This document shows positions 43,331 through 53,083 of a stretch of 64,000 nt of DNA, in pieces (position 1 is the first letter of the stretch; the number at the start of each line of letters is the position of its first letter). The notes below the pieces were generated by a model that saw nothing but the letters and a program-made list of their open reading frames with translations, did no database searches and was not told the origin of the DNA. Position numbers and translations under genes: made by a program. This DNA comes from Salmonella enterica subsp. arizonae (GTDB lineage Bacteria > Pseudomonadota > Gammaproteobacteria > Enterobacterales > Enterobacteriaceae): positions 372,001 to 436,000 of the forward strand of contig NZ_VXJW01000001.1 of the NCBI RefSeq assembly GCF_008692845.1. The letters are read 5' to 3'.

Positions 43331-45406
43331 TCAGGGGCGTCTGAATAACACGATGCTGCGTCCGGCCAGATCGAAATCCCTCTCTTCGGTAAACCGCATC
43401 CCCTGCTGAGCGTTATCGGCAGTCGTCAGTTCAAGCATCCAGCCGCCTTCTCCCCACATCGGAATCCGGAACGGTACGCTGCCTTCGAACGGGTTAAAAA
43501 GCAGTAAGGCGTCATGCCAGATCCCCGCTTCCGGCTGGAGATCGGGACGACTAATGCATACGCCTATCGTCGATCCCTCGTCCCATTGTTCCGATTGCTG
43601 CGGCCCGCCTCCGGCGTTAAACCAGCGGATCTCCAGACCGTCACGCCAGCTTTCCCGCCGCAATAACGGTTGCGTGGCGCGCAGTTGAATCAGGCGACGG
43701 GTAAATTCACGTAGCGCATTGGCGGTTTCCGGCAAATTATCCCAGTGGATCCACGATATTTCACTGTCCTGACAGTAACCATTGTTATTGCCCATTTGAC
43801 TGCGGCCAAACTCATCGCCCGCTAATAACATGGGTGTGCCGTGCGAGAAAAGTAAGGTGGTCAGAAAATTGCGTTTCTGCCGTTCGCGTATTGCATTGAT
43901 GCCTTCATCGTCGGTTGGCCCTTCTGCGCCATAATTACAGGAGCGGTTATCATTATGCCCGTCATTATTATCTTCGCCATTGGCTTCATTATGTTTGTCG
44001 TTATAAGACACCAGATCGTTCAGCGTGAAGCCGTCATGGGCAGTAATAAAGTTAACGCTTGACCAGGGGCGACGACCGCGCAAATCGTAGAGATCGCCGG
44101 ACCCCAGCAGGCGTGCGGCGAAATCATTTGTGACGTTGTCACCTTTCCAGTATTCGCGTACCGTATCGCGGTACTTATCGTTCCACTCGCCCCACCCCGG
44201 CGGAAAACCACCAACCTGATAGCCGCCCGGTCCGATATCCCAGGGCTCGCCAATCAGTTTAAGCTTTGCCAGCACCGGGTCTTGCGTTACCGCATCAAAA
44301 AAGCCGCCTCTCTGATCAAAGCCTTCCGGCTCACGCCCAAGGATGGTGCCTAAATCAAAACGGAAACCGTCGACATGCATTGACTCCGCCCAATAACGAA
44401 GGGAGTCCATCACCATTTGTAGTACCCGCGGATGAGAGGTATTGACGGTATTACCTGTCCCCGTATCGTTAATGTAATACCGATGCTGATCGGGCATGGT
44501 ACGATAGTAAGAGAAGTTATCGATACCTTTAAATGACAGCGTGGGGCCAAGTTCATTCCCTTCTGCCGTATGGTTATAGACCACATCCAGTATCACTTCG
44601 ATACCTGCATCATGGAAAGCGCGCACCATATTGCGAAATCCCTGAATACCTTTCGGGCCGTAGTAACGCGTCGCCGGAGCAAAAAAACCGAGCGTGTTGT
44701 ATCCCCAGAAATTTTTCAGCCCTTTATCAAGCAGGTGCTGATCGTCCGGGAACCAGTGAACCGGTAAAAGTTCGACGCAGGTAATGCCCAGACTTTTAAC
44801 GTAATCCACGCTACCTTTATGCCCCATGCCCTCAAACGTACCGCGTAAAGGTTCAGGGATCGCAGAATTGAGCTGAGTAAACCCTTTGACATGCGTTTCA
44901 TAAATGATAGCGTTCGACCACGGTATGGAAGGCCGTTGCCTGTCCTCCCGGTTAGCCTCAGCGGGATCGATCACCCGGCATTTAGGTGTAAATGGCGCGC
45001 TATCCTGGTCATCAAAGGTCAAATCTTTATCGTCATGGAGTAATTGATACGCGAAATGCGCATCGTTCCAGAGGATATCGCCCACCAGCTCACGGGCATA
45101 AGGATCAATAAGCAGCTTATTAGGGTTAAAACGATGGCCATTTTCTGGGTCATAAGGGCCATAAACGCGATACCCATACAGCGCGCCGGGCTGCAAATTC
45201 GGGACATAGCCGTGCCATATCTCGTCGGTATATTCCGGTAATTCCAGACGGGCAATTTCATGTTCCCCGCTCGGATCGTAAAGACAAAGCTCGACGCGTT
45301 CCGCATGAGCGGAAAAAATAGCGAAATTCACACCTTCGCCGTCATAATTCGCGCCAAGCGTATGGTTATACCCTGATCTGATTTCAAAAGTCCTGTTTGT
45401 TGTCAT
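43331..45406 (-). CDS. treX: TreX/GlgX-type glycogen debranching enzyme
   Basis: A 691-residue glycoside hydrolase of family 13 that cuts alpha-1,6 branches of glycogen, giving linear maltodextrins. Domains in order: N-terminal CBM48-like domain (NHTLGANYDGEGVNFAIFSA), the catalytic barrel and a C-terminal beta-domain. Visible GH13 regions are VILDVVYNHTAEG, VDGFRFDLGTILG (nucleophile aspartate), LIGEPWDIGPGGY (acid-base glutamate) and ITAHDGFTLNDLVSYNDKHN. It is the third gene of the treZ-treY-treX set, 56 bases after treY, and prepares substrate for TreY. Confidence 0.94.
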   Translation of the reverse strand: MTTNRTFEIRSGYNHTLGANYDGEGVNFAIFSAHAERVELCLYDPSGEHEIARLELPEYTDEIWHGYVPNLQPGALYGYRVYGPYDPENGHRFNPNKLLIDPYARELVGDILWNDAHFAYQLLHDDKDLTFDDQDSAPFTPKCRVIDPAEANREDRQRPSIPWSNAIIYETHVKGFTQLNSAIPEPLRGTFEGMGHKGSVDYVKSLGITCVELLPVHWFPDDQHLLDKGLKNFWGYNTLGFFAPATRYYGPKGIQGFRNMVRAFHDAGIEVILDVVYNHTAEGNELGPTLSFKGIDNFSYYRTMPDQHRYYINDTGTGNTVNTSHPRVLQMVMDSLRYWAESMHVDGFRFDLGTILGREPEGFDQRGGFFDAVTQDPVLAKLKLIGEPWDIGPGGYQVGGFPPGWGEWNDKYRDTVREYWKGDNVTNDFAARLLGSGDLYDLRGRRPWSSVNFITAHDGFTLNDLVSYNDKHNEANGEDNNDGHNDNRSCNYGAEGPTDDEGINAIRERQKRNFLTTLLFSHGTPMLLAGDEFGRSQMGNNNGYCQDSEISWIHWDNLPETANALREFTRRLIQLRATQPLLRRESWRDGLEIRWFNAGGGPQQSEQWDEGSTIGVCISRPDLQPEAGIWHDALLLFNPFEGSVPFRIPMWGEGGWMLELTTADNAQQGMRFTEERDFDLAGRSIVLFRRP

Positions 45407-45462
45407 TCTCTTTCTCCACCCACGGTAAACGTTGTCCTGTTACGGCACATCAACACATAAGC

Positions 45463-47991
45463 TCAGTCGCTCATTAAAACCAGTACGCCGCCCTGGTGAG
45501 AGGCTAACGACAGGCGTTCCTCAAGCGTTAACATCTCCTGGTTAAGCGCATTGCGATAACGACGCTGATTAAGCTGTCCGGGTATAATAATTTCGGTTTC
45601 AGCCCAGAAACCGGCATGTGATTGCGACAATAAGCCGTCACATTCGGCGAACACCAGCCTGGGCGCCACAACAATCAGTACGTCATCATGATTGATTCTG
45701 GCGTAAGCGATGATCTTGTCGGCACGCTTGCCGACGGCGCGCAGCGGCAAATACTCGCCAAAACGAAATAGATCATGATTCTGCTGACGCAAACGCAGTA
45801 AGGCGGCGGTGACATACTGATTCACCTGCCCGTTCAGCCAGCTTTCTTCGCGCGAGAAAACCCCCGGCGTCAGTTGGCCTAACTGTTGCGCCAGCGTGAC
45901 AAAATCCGGTTCGCGCCGGTTGTCGGGATCAACAAGGCTAAAATTCAACGCCTCACTCCCCTGATAGATATCAGGCACTCCCGGCGCAGTTAATTTGATG
46001 ATGCTCTGCGTCAGGCTGTTAACCAGTCCTGCGCGGATGAAGGGTTGCAATGAACGATAAAAGTCCTGCAAAAATGGCTGATTATCAGGCGCCAGTAAAT
46101 GACGGGCGTAATCAAGCATTGCCGTTTCATAATCCTCATTACTGTCCACCCAATCGGTACGCAGTTTCGCTTCGCGCAGCGCTTTCTCAACAAAGGCCTC
46201 AAAGCGTGTTTTCAGCGCGTTTAAACCTGTTTCGTCCTGTGGTTGTAGCACCGGGGGCCAGACGCCGGTCAGCGCCTGATATAACATCCATGTATCCGCC
46301 GATTTTGGCGCCGTGCCATCCTTTAAAAATTTGACATGGGTCTGATTCATCTGCCGCCAACGGGCAAGACATTCGCTCCACTGCTCCGGCGCTTCGGTAA
46401 GCGTATACAGACGTGCCCGCGCATCTTCTCCGCGCTTGGTATCGTGAGTCGAGGTACCGGATAACGCATCAGGCTGTCGCGCCTGTCGGGTTTTCATCTC
46501 ATGATGAAAGCGCTCAATGGAGAAGTGATGCGCGACGGGCTCGGCGCCGACTTCATTTAACGCCAGCCCCATGTTTTGACGAAAGAAAAGCGTATCCTCT
46601 ACCGATTTCGCCATCAGCGGGCCGGTGAGTTGTTGGAACCGAACGCGAAACTGTGTCGCAACCTCCTGACTGGAGGTAGGAACCTCTCCGGTAAGAAGGC
46701 GGCACAGAAAAGCAAGCGCTTCTGGCGGCGGAGGGTTTTCAAGCGTCTTTACCCGCTCCACAATACGGTGCAACAGGCAAATATCGGTCGGCGGTAACCC
46801 TTCTGCAGTACCGTAAGTGCGATATACGGGAAAGGCGATTAATAATTCGCGCAACGCCTCCCGAACGACGCTATCCTCCTGTGCGATATGTAGCTCTCCG
46901 GCAATCGACAACGCAAGAGTGAGCAGCCGGGTAAATTCTCCCTCGAAATTGCGATCGACCATCAGCAGTTTCGCCGCCCGCAACTCCGCCCGCATATCCA
47001 CCGGCGCGCCTTTTACGGTCTCGTAAGACTGACGCAGATTGTCTATCTGCTCATCGTCAACCAGCACCTCCGCCAGCGAGGCGATAAATTCATAGCCTGT
47101 GGTGCCGGAAACCGGCCAGTCATCAGGAAGTTGCTCGCCTTTAGCGAGAATTTTTTCCACGGTGATATAGCACGCCGGCCCCACTTCCTGACGTAAACGC
47201 TCAAGATAGGCTTTCGGATCGGCAAGGCCATCGATATGATCGATACGTAAACCGTCAACCGCTCCCGTTCTGACCAGTTCCAGAATCAGCCGGTGTGTAT
47301 CATCGAAGACGGTTTTATCTTCTACCCGCATTCCCACCAACCCCGTTACCTCAAAAAAACGCCGGTATGAAAGCGAGCGAGCGGCATCGCGCCAGGACAT
47401 TAATTTCCACGGCTGGCGCTCATGTAAATCAGCAATAGCGGCTTTATCGGTAAGCGCCAGTATTTCAGCCTCGCGCCCCTGCCACGTCGCTGGCGCAAGC
47501 GGATAATAGTTATCATAATAGGCGAACGTGGGTTTACTCGTAGCGGGATCGGGCTTGATCGCAATTTCTCCGTTTTGCAGCACGGCGTCAAACGTGTCTC
47601 CTAAAAAAGGCAGCGTCAGTCGGCGCGACCAGTCAATATCGAAATGGCGCGCGTAACGGCTCTCCTTGCCATATTCAAGCACGTCGCGCCACCAGGCGTT
47701 TTCCAGCGAGCTGGCCATGTGATTAGGCACAATATCGATGATCAATCCCAGACCTTGCGCTTTAAGTTCGGCCACCAGTCGTTCAAACCCTTCGCGCCCG
47801 CCAATAGAAGGCTCAATCTCATTCGCATCGGTGACATCATAACCATGCGTTGACGCTTTGGTGGCGGTAAAGATGGGTGAGGCATAAAGATGGCTGATAC
47901 CCAGATTTTTAAGGTAAGGTACCAGCGCCGCAGCGCGATCGAAAGTCATGCCATTACGAAACTGAAGGCGGTATGTTGCAGTTGGGATCAT
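45463..47991 (-). CDS. treY: Maltooligosyltrehalose synthase TreY
   Basis: An 842-residue GH13 enzyme that turns the reducing-end glucose of a maltodextrin into a trehalosyl unit by intramolecular transglycosylation. The start MIPTATYRLQFRNGMTFDRA is diagnostic. Conserved regions: IIDIVPNHMASSLENAWW, DGLRIDHIDGLADP (nucleophile), YITVEKILAKGEQLP (acid-base) and SGTSTHDTKRGEDARAR. The length is at the upper end for the family. Its ATG overlaps the treZ stop by four bases, so the two are coupled. It acts in the cytoplasm on TreX products. Confidence 0.96.
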   Translation of the reverse strand: MIPTATYRLQFRNGMTFDRAAALVPYLKNLGISHLYASPIFTATKASTHGYDVTDANEIEPSIGGREGFERLVAELKAQGLGLIIDIVPNHMASSLENAWWRDVLEYGKESRYARHFDIDWSRRLTLPFLGDTFDAVLQNGEIAIKPDPATSKPTFAYYDNYYPLAPATWQGREAEILALTDKAAIADLHERQPWKLMSWRDAARSLSYRRFFEVTGLVGMRVEDKTVFDDTHRLILELVRTGAVDGLRIDHIDGLADPKAYLERLRQEVGPACYITVEKILAKGEQLPDDWPVSGTTGYEFIASLAEVLVDDEQIDNLRQSYETVKGAPVDMRAELRAAKLLMVDRNFEGEFTRLLTLALSIAGELHIAQEDSVVREALRELLIAFPVYRTYGTAEGLPPTDICLLHRIVERVKTLENPPPPEALAFLCRLLTGEVPTSSQEVATQFRVRFQQLTGPLMAKSVEDTLFFRQNMGLALNEVGAEPVAHHFSIERFHHEMKTRQARQPDALSGTSTHDTKRGEDARARLYTLTEAPEQWSECLARWRQMNQTHVKFLKDGTAPKSADTWMLYQALTGVWPPVLQPQDETGLNALKTRFEAFVEKALREAKLRTDWVDSNEDYETAMLDYARHLLAPDNQPFLQDFYRSLQPFIRAGLVNSLTQSIIKLTAPGVPDIYQGSEALNFSLVDPDNRREPDFVTLAQQLGQLTPGVFSREESWLNGQVNQYVTAALLRLRQQNHDLFRFGEYLPLRAVGKRADKIIAYARINHDDVLIVVAPRLVFAECDGLLSQSHAGFWAETEIIIPGQLNQRRYRNALNQEMLTLEERLSLASHQGGVLVLMSD

Positions 47992-49772
47992 GATGCAGAC
48001 TCTCCCTGGGCTAAGCGGACAATAAGAGAATGTTGGGAAAGCGACCCGGTGGATTCATTCGGCCAGGCGAAGAGAGTCTTACCCGGTAAATCGGGCAGCA
48101 ATACCGTCGTGGCGCTAATATTCAGCGCCAGTGACAGTGTTCCTCCCGGAAAACGCCAGCTAACGGCAATAAACCCGGGCGCGGTTTGCAATACCGTTCC
48201 TGAGCTCTCACGGGCATCGGACAACAGCGGCACGATATGCTTCTGGCGCAAAAGCAGTAGTTCGCGGGTAAACGCCAGCCACGCTTTACCCTCTTCACTG
48301 TGCTGTTGCTTCCAGTTAAGTTTTGAGCGTTGAAAGGTCTCTGGCGCATTCGGGTCCGGAACATTTTCCCCTGCATGATCGGCAAACTCTTTTGCGCGAC
48401 CTTCACGAACGGCGCGGGCTAAATCCCCATGGAAATCGGTAAAAAAAAGAAAAGGACGGCTTTCGCCATACTCTTCGCCCATAAAAAGCAGCGGAATATG
48501 CGGTGAAAGCAGCAACGTGGCGAGCAATACTTTTGTTCGTTCAGCGCCCGCCAGGGTTATCAGTCTGTCGCCCTGGGCGCGGTTACCGACCTGATCGTGA
48601 TTCTGAATAAAATCCACAAAGGCGACAGGGGGTTGTCCGGTACTTTTTACGCCGCGAGGTTCGCCGGTTTGTGGTGAAATTTCTCCCTGATAAGCGAATC
48701 CTTCGGCCAGCGCTCTTGCGAGGTGTTTTTCCGGGGCATCAGCAAAATCGTTGTAGTAGGCCTGGGTCTCTCCGGTCGCAAAAACGTGGATGGCATTATG
48801 AAAATCGTCATTCCATTCGGCGGTAAACAGCGGCGCATTGCCACCCTGATCTCGGGGATGCAGAGAAATAATATTGCGGCTATCTTCGGTGGTCAGATGA
48901 ATGGGTCTGTCGGTAATGTCTTCCCGAATACGTTGTGCGATTTCAACCAGCACATGCTTTGCGCTACTGTCTTCAATCTGATCGATAGCGTCAAAGCGTA
49001 AGCCGTCGAGATGGTATTCTGTCAGCCAGTATAACGGCGCCTCGATGATATAGCGCCGCACGGCGTCTACATCATAGGCGATACCATTTCCCCACGGCGT
49101 CATGCGCTCTTTGTGGAAAAACGCCGGCGCCAATAGCGGTAAATAATTTCCCTCCGGGCCGAAATGGTTCAGCACAATATCCAGGACGACGGAAAGACCA
49201 TACCCATGCGCGGCGTCAATAAACGCTTTGAAATCATCCGGCGTCCCATAGGCAGAATGCGGCGCGTAAAGCAGCACGCCGTCATAGCCCCAGCCACGTT
49301 CGCCGCCAAATTGCGCGACGGGCATTACTTCAATCACGGTGACGCCGAGTTCAGCGAGATAAGGCAGTTTCGCTATTGCGGCGCGGAAGGTGCCTTCCGG
49401 AGTGAACGTGCCGATATGCATCTCGTACACCACGGCCTGCTCCCAACGACAGCCTTTCCACCCGGTATTACGCCACTCGTAGCTTCCTGGATCAACCACA
49501 TATGACGGACCGTTGACGTCAGTTTTTTGGGCGCGGGAAGCCGGATCGGGTACGACCAGGCCATCGCTGAGTACAAAGTTATACTCCGTACCTGGCGCTA
49601 CCCCGGATACCTCCGACGTAAACCAGCCGTCGCCGCTAGTCAGCATCTCATAGTCTTTACCGGCAAGCCTGAGTACAACCTTTTGCTGACCGGTGGCCCA
49701 AAGACGAAAGCGGACAACATCGGCGGCGATATATTCAGCCCCCCAGCTTTTGCAAAAAATTTTTGAACTCAT
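47988..49772 (-). CDS. treZ: Maltooligosyltrehalose trehalohydrolase TreZ
   Basis: A 594-residue GH13 enzyme that releases trehalose from maltooligosyltrehalose made by TreY. After an N-terminal beta-sandwich (VVRFRLWATGQQKVVLRLAG) come the barrel motifs VVLDIVLNHFGPEGNYL, LDGLRFDAIDQIED, HLTTEDSRN and FVDFIQNHDQVGNRAQG. It is the first gene of the cluster, with its promoter within the 130 bases before the lipoprotein gene. Together treZYX give Salmonella a route to trehalose from glycogen-like polymers besides OtsAB, useful against salt and desiccation. Confidence 0.96.
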   Translation of the reverse strand: MSSKIFCKSWGAEYIAADVVRFRLWATGQQKVVLRLAGKDYEMLTSGDGWFTSEVSGVAPGTEYNFVLSDGLVVPDPASRAQKTDVNGPSYVVDPGSYEWRNTGWKGCRWEQAVVYEMHIGTFTPEGTFRAAIAKLPYLAELGVTVIEVMPVAQFGGERGWGYDGVLLYAPHSAYGTPDDFKAFIDAAHGYGLSVVLDIVLNHFGPEGNYLPLLAPAFFHKERMTPWGNGIAYDVDAVRRYIIEAPLYWLTEYHLDGLRFDAIDQIEDSSAKHVLVEIAQRIREDITDRPIHLTTEDSRNIISLHPRDQGGNAPLFTAEWNDDFHNAIHVFATGETQAYYNDFADAPEKHLARALAEGFAYQGEISPQTGEPRGVKSTGQPPVAFVDFIQNHDQVGNRAQGDRLITLAGAERTKVLLATLLLSPHIPLLFMGEEYGESRPFLFFTDFHGDLARAVREGRAKEFADHAGENVPDPNAPETFQRSKLNWKQQHSEEGKAWLAFTRELLLLRQKHIVPLLSDARESSGTVLQTAPGFIAVSWRFPGGTLSLALNISATTVLLPDLPGKTLFAWPNESTGSLSQHSLIVRLAQGESAS

Positions 49773-49901
49773 CTGTCGCTCCGTTTAACCCATAACCTCT
49801 ACAGCCTCCGAAGAACAAGCATAGACCATGCGGCTAATCTTTACGTGACACTGTCACTTAACAGGCGTTATTTTTTCGTATCCACGTGTAAAAAAGTGGA
49901 A

Positions 49902-50687
49902 TTATCGCCGGGATTGCTCGGATGTGCCGAAGTGCGCGGTATCGCCTCGCCCATGTTCGCCAGAACCCTCAGCACGCTGTAGCTGGATAACCTCCCCCTG
50001 CTCCCAGGCGTTAGCGCCCTTTATAACGGGGCGTGCAGGCAGATCTTGCCGCTCGTGCTTAATGGCCTCGGTATCAATCCCCAGACGGCGATCGCGATCG
50101 GCCAACAGTGTCGGGTCAAGTTGTCCTTCGCCAGTAAAGCCCATCATCAGCGCAGGGATACCCATCGGCAGAGTTTTATCCCGGTCGGTATGCCAGGTGT
50201 GCCAGGTTTTACCGTAGGTATTAATAATCTTACTCATCAACGCCTTATCCGCGACCTGCGGTAAGCCTGGCGCCACCAGACTGCCGGATTTCACCTCGTA
50301 CTGATGGCTGTGCCACAGTTTTTTCTCCTCTGGCGGAAGCGTTTTAAATAGACGTTCGCTGATAATGTATTCCACCCCCATCAGGCGCGCATTTTTGGTA
50401 TTACCGTCGTAAATCACCGCCTGCATTACATCTTCATTCAGGATAGTAACGTAATGGTGTGCCTCCATCTGTCCGTTTTTATCGCCGCTATAAAAATGAA
50501 AACCATCAAGGTAGGTGCTGATAGCCTCGACAGGAGGCCGGGATTGAATGGCCGTCGCGCCTGTTTCCAGGGTACGTAATTTAGCCGATGTTTTTTCACC
50601 GGGAACAGGCGTTTGAGGTGGCGTATTATTGGCGCCGCATCCGGCCAGAAAAGGAATGATAAAGAGTGCCAGCGGTAAAGTTTTCAT
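49902..50687 (-). CDS. DUF1264 (OBAP-like) lipoprotein
   Basis: A 261-residue lipoprotein. The signal peptide MKTLPLALFIIPFLAGCGAN ends in the lipobox LAGC, so the cysteine would be lipid-modified. The mature protein belongs to the DUF1264 family, named for plant oil-body-associated proteins, with the typical DGFHFYSGDKNGQMEAHHYV, RLMGVEYIISERLFKTLP and KLWHSHQYEVKSG. Function in bacteria is not known. The start follows GGAGAA. A longer upstream frame lacks a ribosome site and would bury the signal peptide, so it is rejected. Confidence 0.88.
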   Translation of the reverse strand: MKTLPLALFIIPFLAGCGANNTPPQTPVPGEKTSAKLRTLETGATAIQSRPPVEAISTYLDGFHFYSGDKNGQMEAHHYVTILNEDVMQAVIYDGNTKNARLMGVEYIISERLFKTLPPEEKKLWHSHQYEVKSGSLVAPGLPQVADKALMSKIINTYGKTWHTWHTDRDKTLPMGIPALMMGFTGEGQLDPTLLADRDRRLGIDTEAIKHERQDLPARPVIKGANAWEQGEVIQLQRAEGSGEHGRGDTAHFGTSEQSRR

Positions 50688-50827
50688 TAGTTCTCCGTAT
50701 TGAAAGGACTCTAATGAAAATAGTGCAATACCGGGCGATTGGTAGCAGAAATGGGAGATGTTATGTGTGACGTTGTAACAAACAGCAAAACCCGACATAT
50801 TGGCCGGGTTTTGCTATCAGTTTACTC

Positions 50828-51157
50828 TTATTTTGAGAGTTCTTTTTTGATTTCGTCTTTTATTTTGCTCAATTCACTCTGTGGGTTTTTCTTACAAAGC
50901 TCAATGGCTAATGGCACCGCTGTCGTTTCAGTTTCCTGAAAATCAACGTAGTCCCCACCTTTAAAGTCTTCATCTTCATTCAGAACCCAGAAAGCGACTG
51001 GCGCCATAGTTTGCGGGTTCAGGTCAACAAACTCCTGGCAGCTCATACCTTTAGGCGTAACGTTTGTTTTAGTGTTATCTGTTGCCGCATTTACGCTAAC
51101 ACTGGTTACCAGCGCTGCCACGATAATACCTGCTGTAGCAAGGGAGAATTTATTCAT
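50828..51157 (-). CDS. HdeA/HdeB-like acid-stress chaperone
   Basis: A 109-residue periplasmic protein: a signal peptide (MNKFSLATAGIIVAALVTSV, cleavage likely after VNA), then a small helical domain with two cysteines, in KGMSCQEFVDL and IELCKKNPQS, that would form the one disulfide typical of HdeA/HdeB. These proteins unfold at low pH and hold client proteins in the periplasm. The WVLNEDEDFKGGDYVDFQ segment is the usual middle. In Salmonella Typhimurium a related gene is at this locus. It ends with a lysine-rich tail as in HdeA. Confidence 0.9.
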   Translation of the reverse strand: MNKFSLATAGIIVAALVTSVSVNAATDNTKTNVTPKGMSCQEFVDLNPQTMAPVAFWVLNEDEDFKGGDYVDFQETETTAVPLAIELCKKNPQSELSKIKDEIKKELSK

Positions 51158-51501
51158 TTTTGTTACTCCAGTAATTATATAAATAACCTCTACATCTGCG
51201 CTTTAACCCGTTAATGTAGAACACAGAAAATAATACCCCACCTCTCTAAGGAATAAAGATCACGACGCGTGATATGGCTATTATTGATATTTGCGTTGAC
51301 TAATTTTGATGTTTGATGAATAAATCGACATGGCGAGCAGATCTCAAGGCGAAAAAGTATACCGCAACAACAGCAAATGGCGTGATATATATAATTAATT
51401 GCGTACCCTATAGCATCTCCTCGGTGTGGCATAGCTCACCTGGCGTGCCTTTGCAACGGTATGTTCGCGGCCAGCCCATGGTTACCGGGCTGGCGGGTTT
51501 A
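51158..51501. other. Intergenic region between the HdeA/B-like gene and osmC
   Basis: About 345 AT-rich bases carrying the promoter of the acid-stress gene. At 51470-51494 a hairpin with arms GCCAGCCC / GGGCTGGC lies just after the osmC stop and is its likely terminator. No gene was seen. Confidence 0.5.
51470..51494 (-). terminator. Hairpin terminator of osmC
   Basis: Eight-base perfect arms GCCAGCCC and GGGCTGGC with a nine-base loop, eight bases after the osmC stop on the minus strand; no strong T-run. Confidence 0.55.
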
Positions 51502-51933
51502 TCAGGCGTTAAGCTGGTAGTCAAGGGTGATTTCCGCTTTCAGTACCTGCGATACCGGACATCCGGCTTTTGCTTTCTGAATGATTTGATCGAAAGTTGA
51601 GGCATCAATGTCCGGTACCGCCACTTTGCTCTGCAGTGCTATTTTGGTGATGGCGAATCCCGTATCCACCTTGTCCAGCGATACGTCAGCCGTGGTGTCA
51701 ATGGATGTCGGCGTAAATCCTGCCTCTCCCAGCATTAGCGATAGTGCCATGGAGAAACAGGCCGCGTGTGCGGCACCAATTAATTCTTCCGGGTTGGTCC
51801 CCTGCGCGCCTTCGAAACGGGTATTGAACCCATACGGTTGCTGATTAAGGACGCCGCTTTCTGTTGATACAGTACCTTTACCACGTTTAATGTCGCCTTC
51901 CCAGTGTGCCTGACCTTTCTTATGAATTATCAT
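51502..51933 (-). CDS. osmC: Osmotically induced peroxiredoxin OsmC
   Basis: A 143-residue hydroperoxide-reducing protein. The two catalytic cysteines are in GAAHAACFSMALSLML (about residue 60) and KAKAGCPVSQVL (about 125). It starts MIIHKKGQAHWEGDIKRG, as in E. coli. OsmC reduces organic peroxides with dihydrolipoamide-type donors and is induced by osmotic shock and in stationary phase through RcsB, NhaR and sigma-S. The upstream region is divergent from bdm, another Rcs-controlled gene. Confidence 0.96.
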   Translation of the reverse strand: MIIHKKGQAHWEGDIKRGKGTVSTESGVLNQQPYGFNTRFEGAQGTNPEELIGAAHAACFSMALSLMLGEAGFTPTSIDTTADVSLDKVDTGFAITKIALQSKVAVPDIDASTFDQIIQKAKAGCPVSQVLKAEITLDYQLNA

Positions 51934-52452
51934 TTTTGTTCTCCTGTTTGCTTAAAAAACAAAGTATAGACTATTCAACTAATCCGGGTTGGCCTGCCGA
52001 TAGAGGCGGCATGTTGCCATTTATCTGCTCTTCAGATATAGAAAAATGACTTTATGCTATTTCATACATGGATATTAAACCAAGAAGTTAACTCATCTTT
52101 AAAGAATATATCCATACATTACCCCTTACTTTTCCGCTGGCGACATATTTACCGTTGTCCCCCCCTTTATTAACATTTTTCCTATCTATTTATAACTGAA
52201 GGTAAAATTATCATTAAGTAGCGCTTAAAACATATATTGCGCAACCATTGTTTGCATGAGAATATGTAATTGAAAGATTACTTGGTTAAAGGTGGTATAT
52301 TTTCTTCTACGCTATATAATTAAGTTTCCGCCTTGCGTTAAAATATTTCCAGGACTAATCTTAACCACAGCCGCAAAAATATTTGCCATGCTGAATACGA
52401 ATTAATTTTCTGCGAGCCGTACTAAATAAATACATCTTCACGGAGGCATTAT
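51934..52452. other. osmC-bdm divergent promoter region
   Basis: About 520 bases, very AT-rich between 52050 and 52440, no coding sequence recognised. It must contain promoters for osmC and bdm, both osmotically controlled genes. I could not place an RcsB box with confidence. GGAGG precedes bdm. Confidence 0.45.
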
Positions 52453-52668
52453 ATGTTTACTTATCACTCAGCAAATACCTCAGCAGCGCAACCGGCCCTG
52501 GTCAACGCGATCGAACAAGGATTACGCGCGGAGTTAGGCGTTGTCACTGAAGATGATATTTTAATGGAGCTGACCAAATGGGTTGAGGCTTCCGACAATG
52601 ACATCCTCAGTGACATCTACCAGCAGACCATCAACTATGTAGTGAGCGGGCAGCACCCGACGCTGTAA
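52453..52668 (+). CDS. bdm: Biofilm-dependent modulation protein Bdm
   Basis: A 71-residue protein that matches Bdm of enterobacteria: MFTYHSANTSAAQPALVNAI, EDDILMELTKWVEASDND, ILSDIYQQTINYVVSGQHPT. Bdm links osmotic stress, flagellar and capsule expression; in E. coli its mRNA is controlled by Rcs and cut by RNase III. No membrane segment. GGAGG stands seven bases before the ATG. sra follows 94 bases later on the same strand, as in E. coli. Confidence 0.93.
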   Translation: MFTYHSANTSAAQPALVNAIEQGLRAELGVVTEDDILMELTKWVEASDNDILSDIYQQTINYVVSGQHPTL

Positions 52669-52762
52669 AACCTGCTATGCTGTATCGGCAACCTTAGGGG
52701 TTACGTTTCTTTCGCGTAAGCGAATTTGTCCTTAAAACTAGCAACAGGATTGAGGAGTTAAC

Positions 52763-52906
52763 ATGAAATCGAACCGTCAGGCTCGTCATATACTTGGACT
52801 GGATTACAGAATTTCCAACCAGCGTAAGGTTGTTACTGAAGGCGACACCAGCAGCGTGGTGAATAACCCAACCGGCAGAAAGCGCCGCGCCGATAGCCAA
52901 AAGTAA
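52763..52906 (+). CDS. sra: Stationary-phase ribosome-associated protein Sra (S22, RpsV)
   Basis: A 47-residue basic protein, starting [20 protein letters not shown] and ending [10 protein letters not shown], clearly Sra/RpsV. It binds the 30S subunit in stationary phase and helps long-term survival. GAGGAG precedes the ATG by about seven bases. It is part of the bdm-sra unit and is followed by a strong terminator. Confidence 0.95.
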   Translation: MKSNRQARHILGLDYRISNQRKVVTEGDTSSVVNNPTGRKRRADSQK

Positions 52907-52931
52907 TCGTACAGTCCTGAAATGACGTTAA

Positions 52932-52963
52932 ACACCATTGCCTCTGCAATGGTGTTTTTGTTT
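52932..52963 (+). terminator. Rho-independent terminator of bdm-sra
   Basis: Ten-base stem ACACCATTGC / GCAATGGTGT with CTCT loop followed by TTTTGTTT. Confidence 0.9.
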
Positions 52964-53083
52964 ATAGGAATGACCTTAATGCCTTACAATGCTTTATACT
53001 CAGGGTCGGCTCCCTGGTGGAAAGGCAATATATAACGAGAAACGACGGTGCCAGGGACAGTTATTCGAAAAAGAGTGAGTAAC

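Noticed and set aside
42900..43331. 143-codon minus-strand frame overlapping the MalY-like gene end
   Set aside because: Overlaps a well-supported gene and spans the inverted repeat; no family match.
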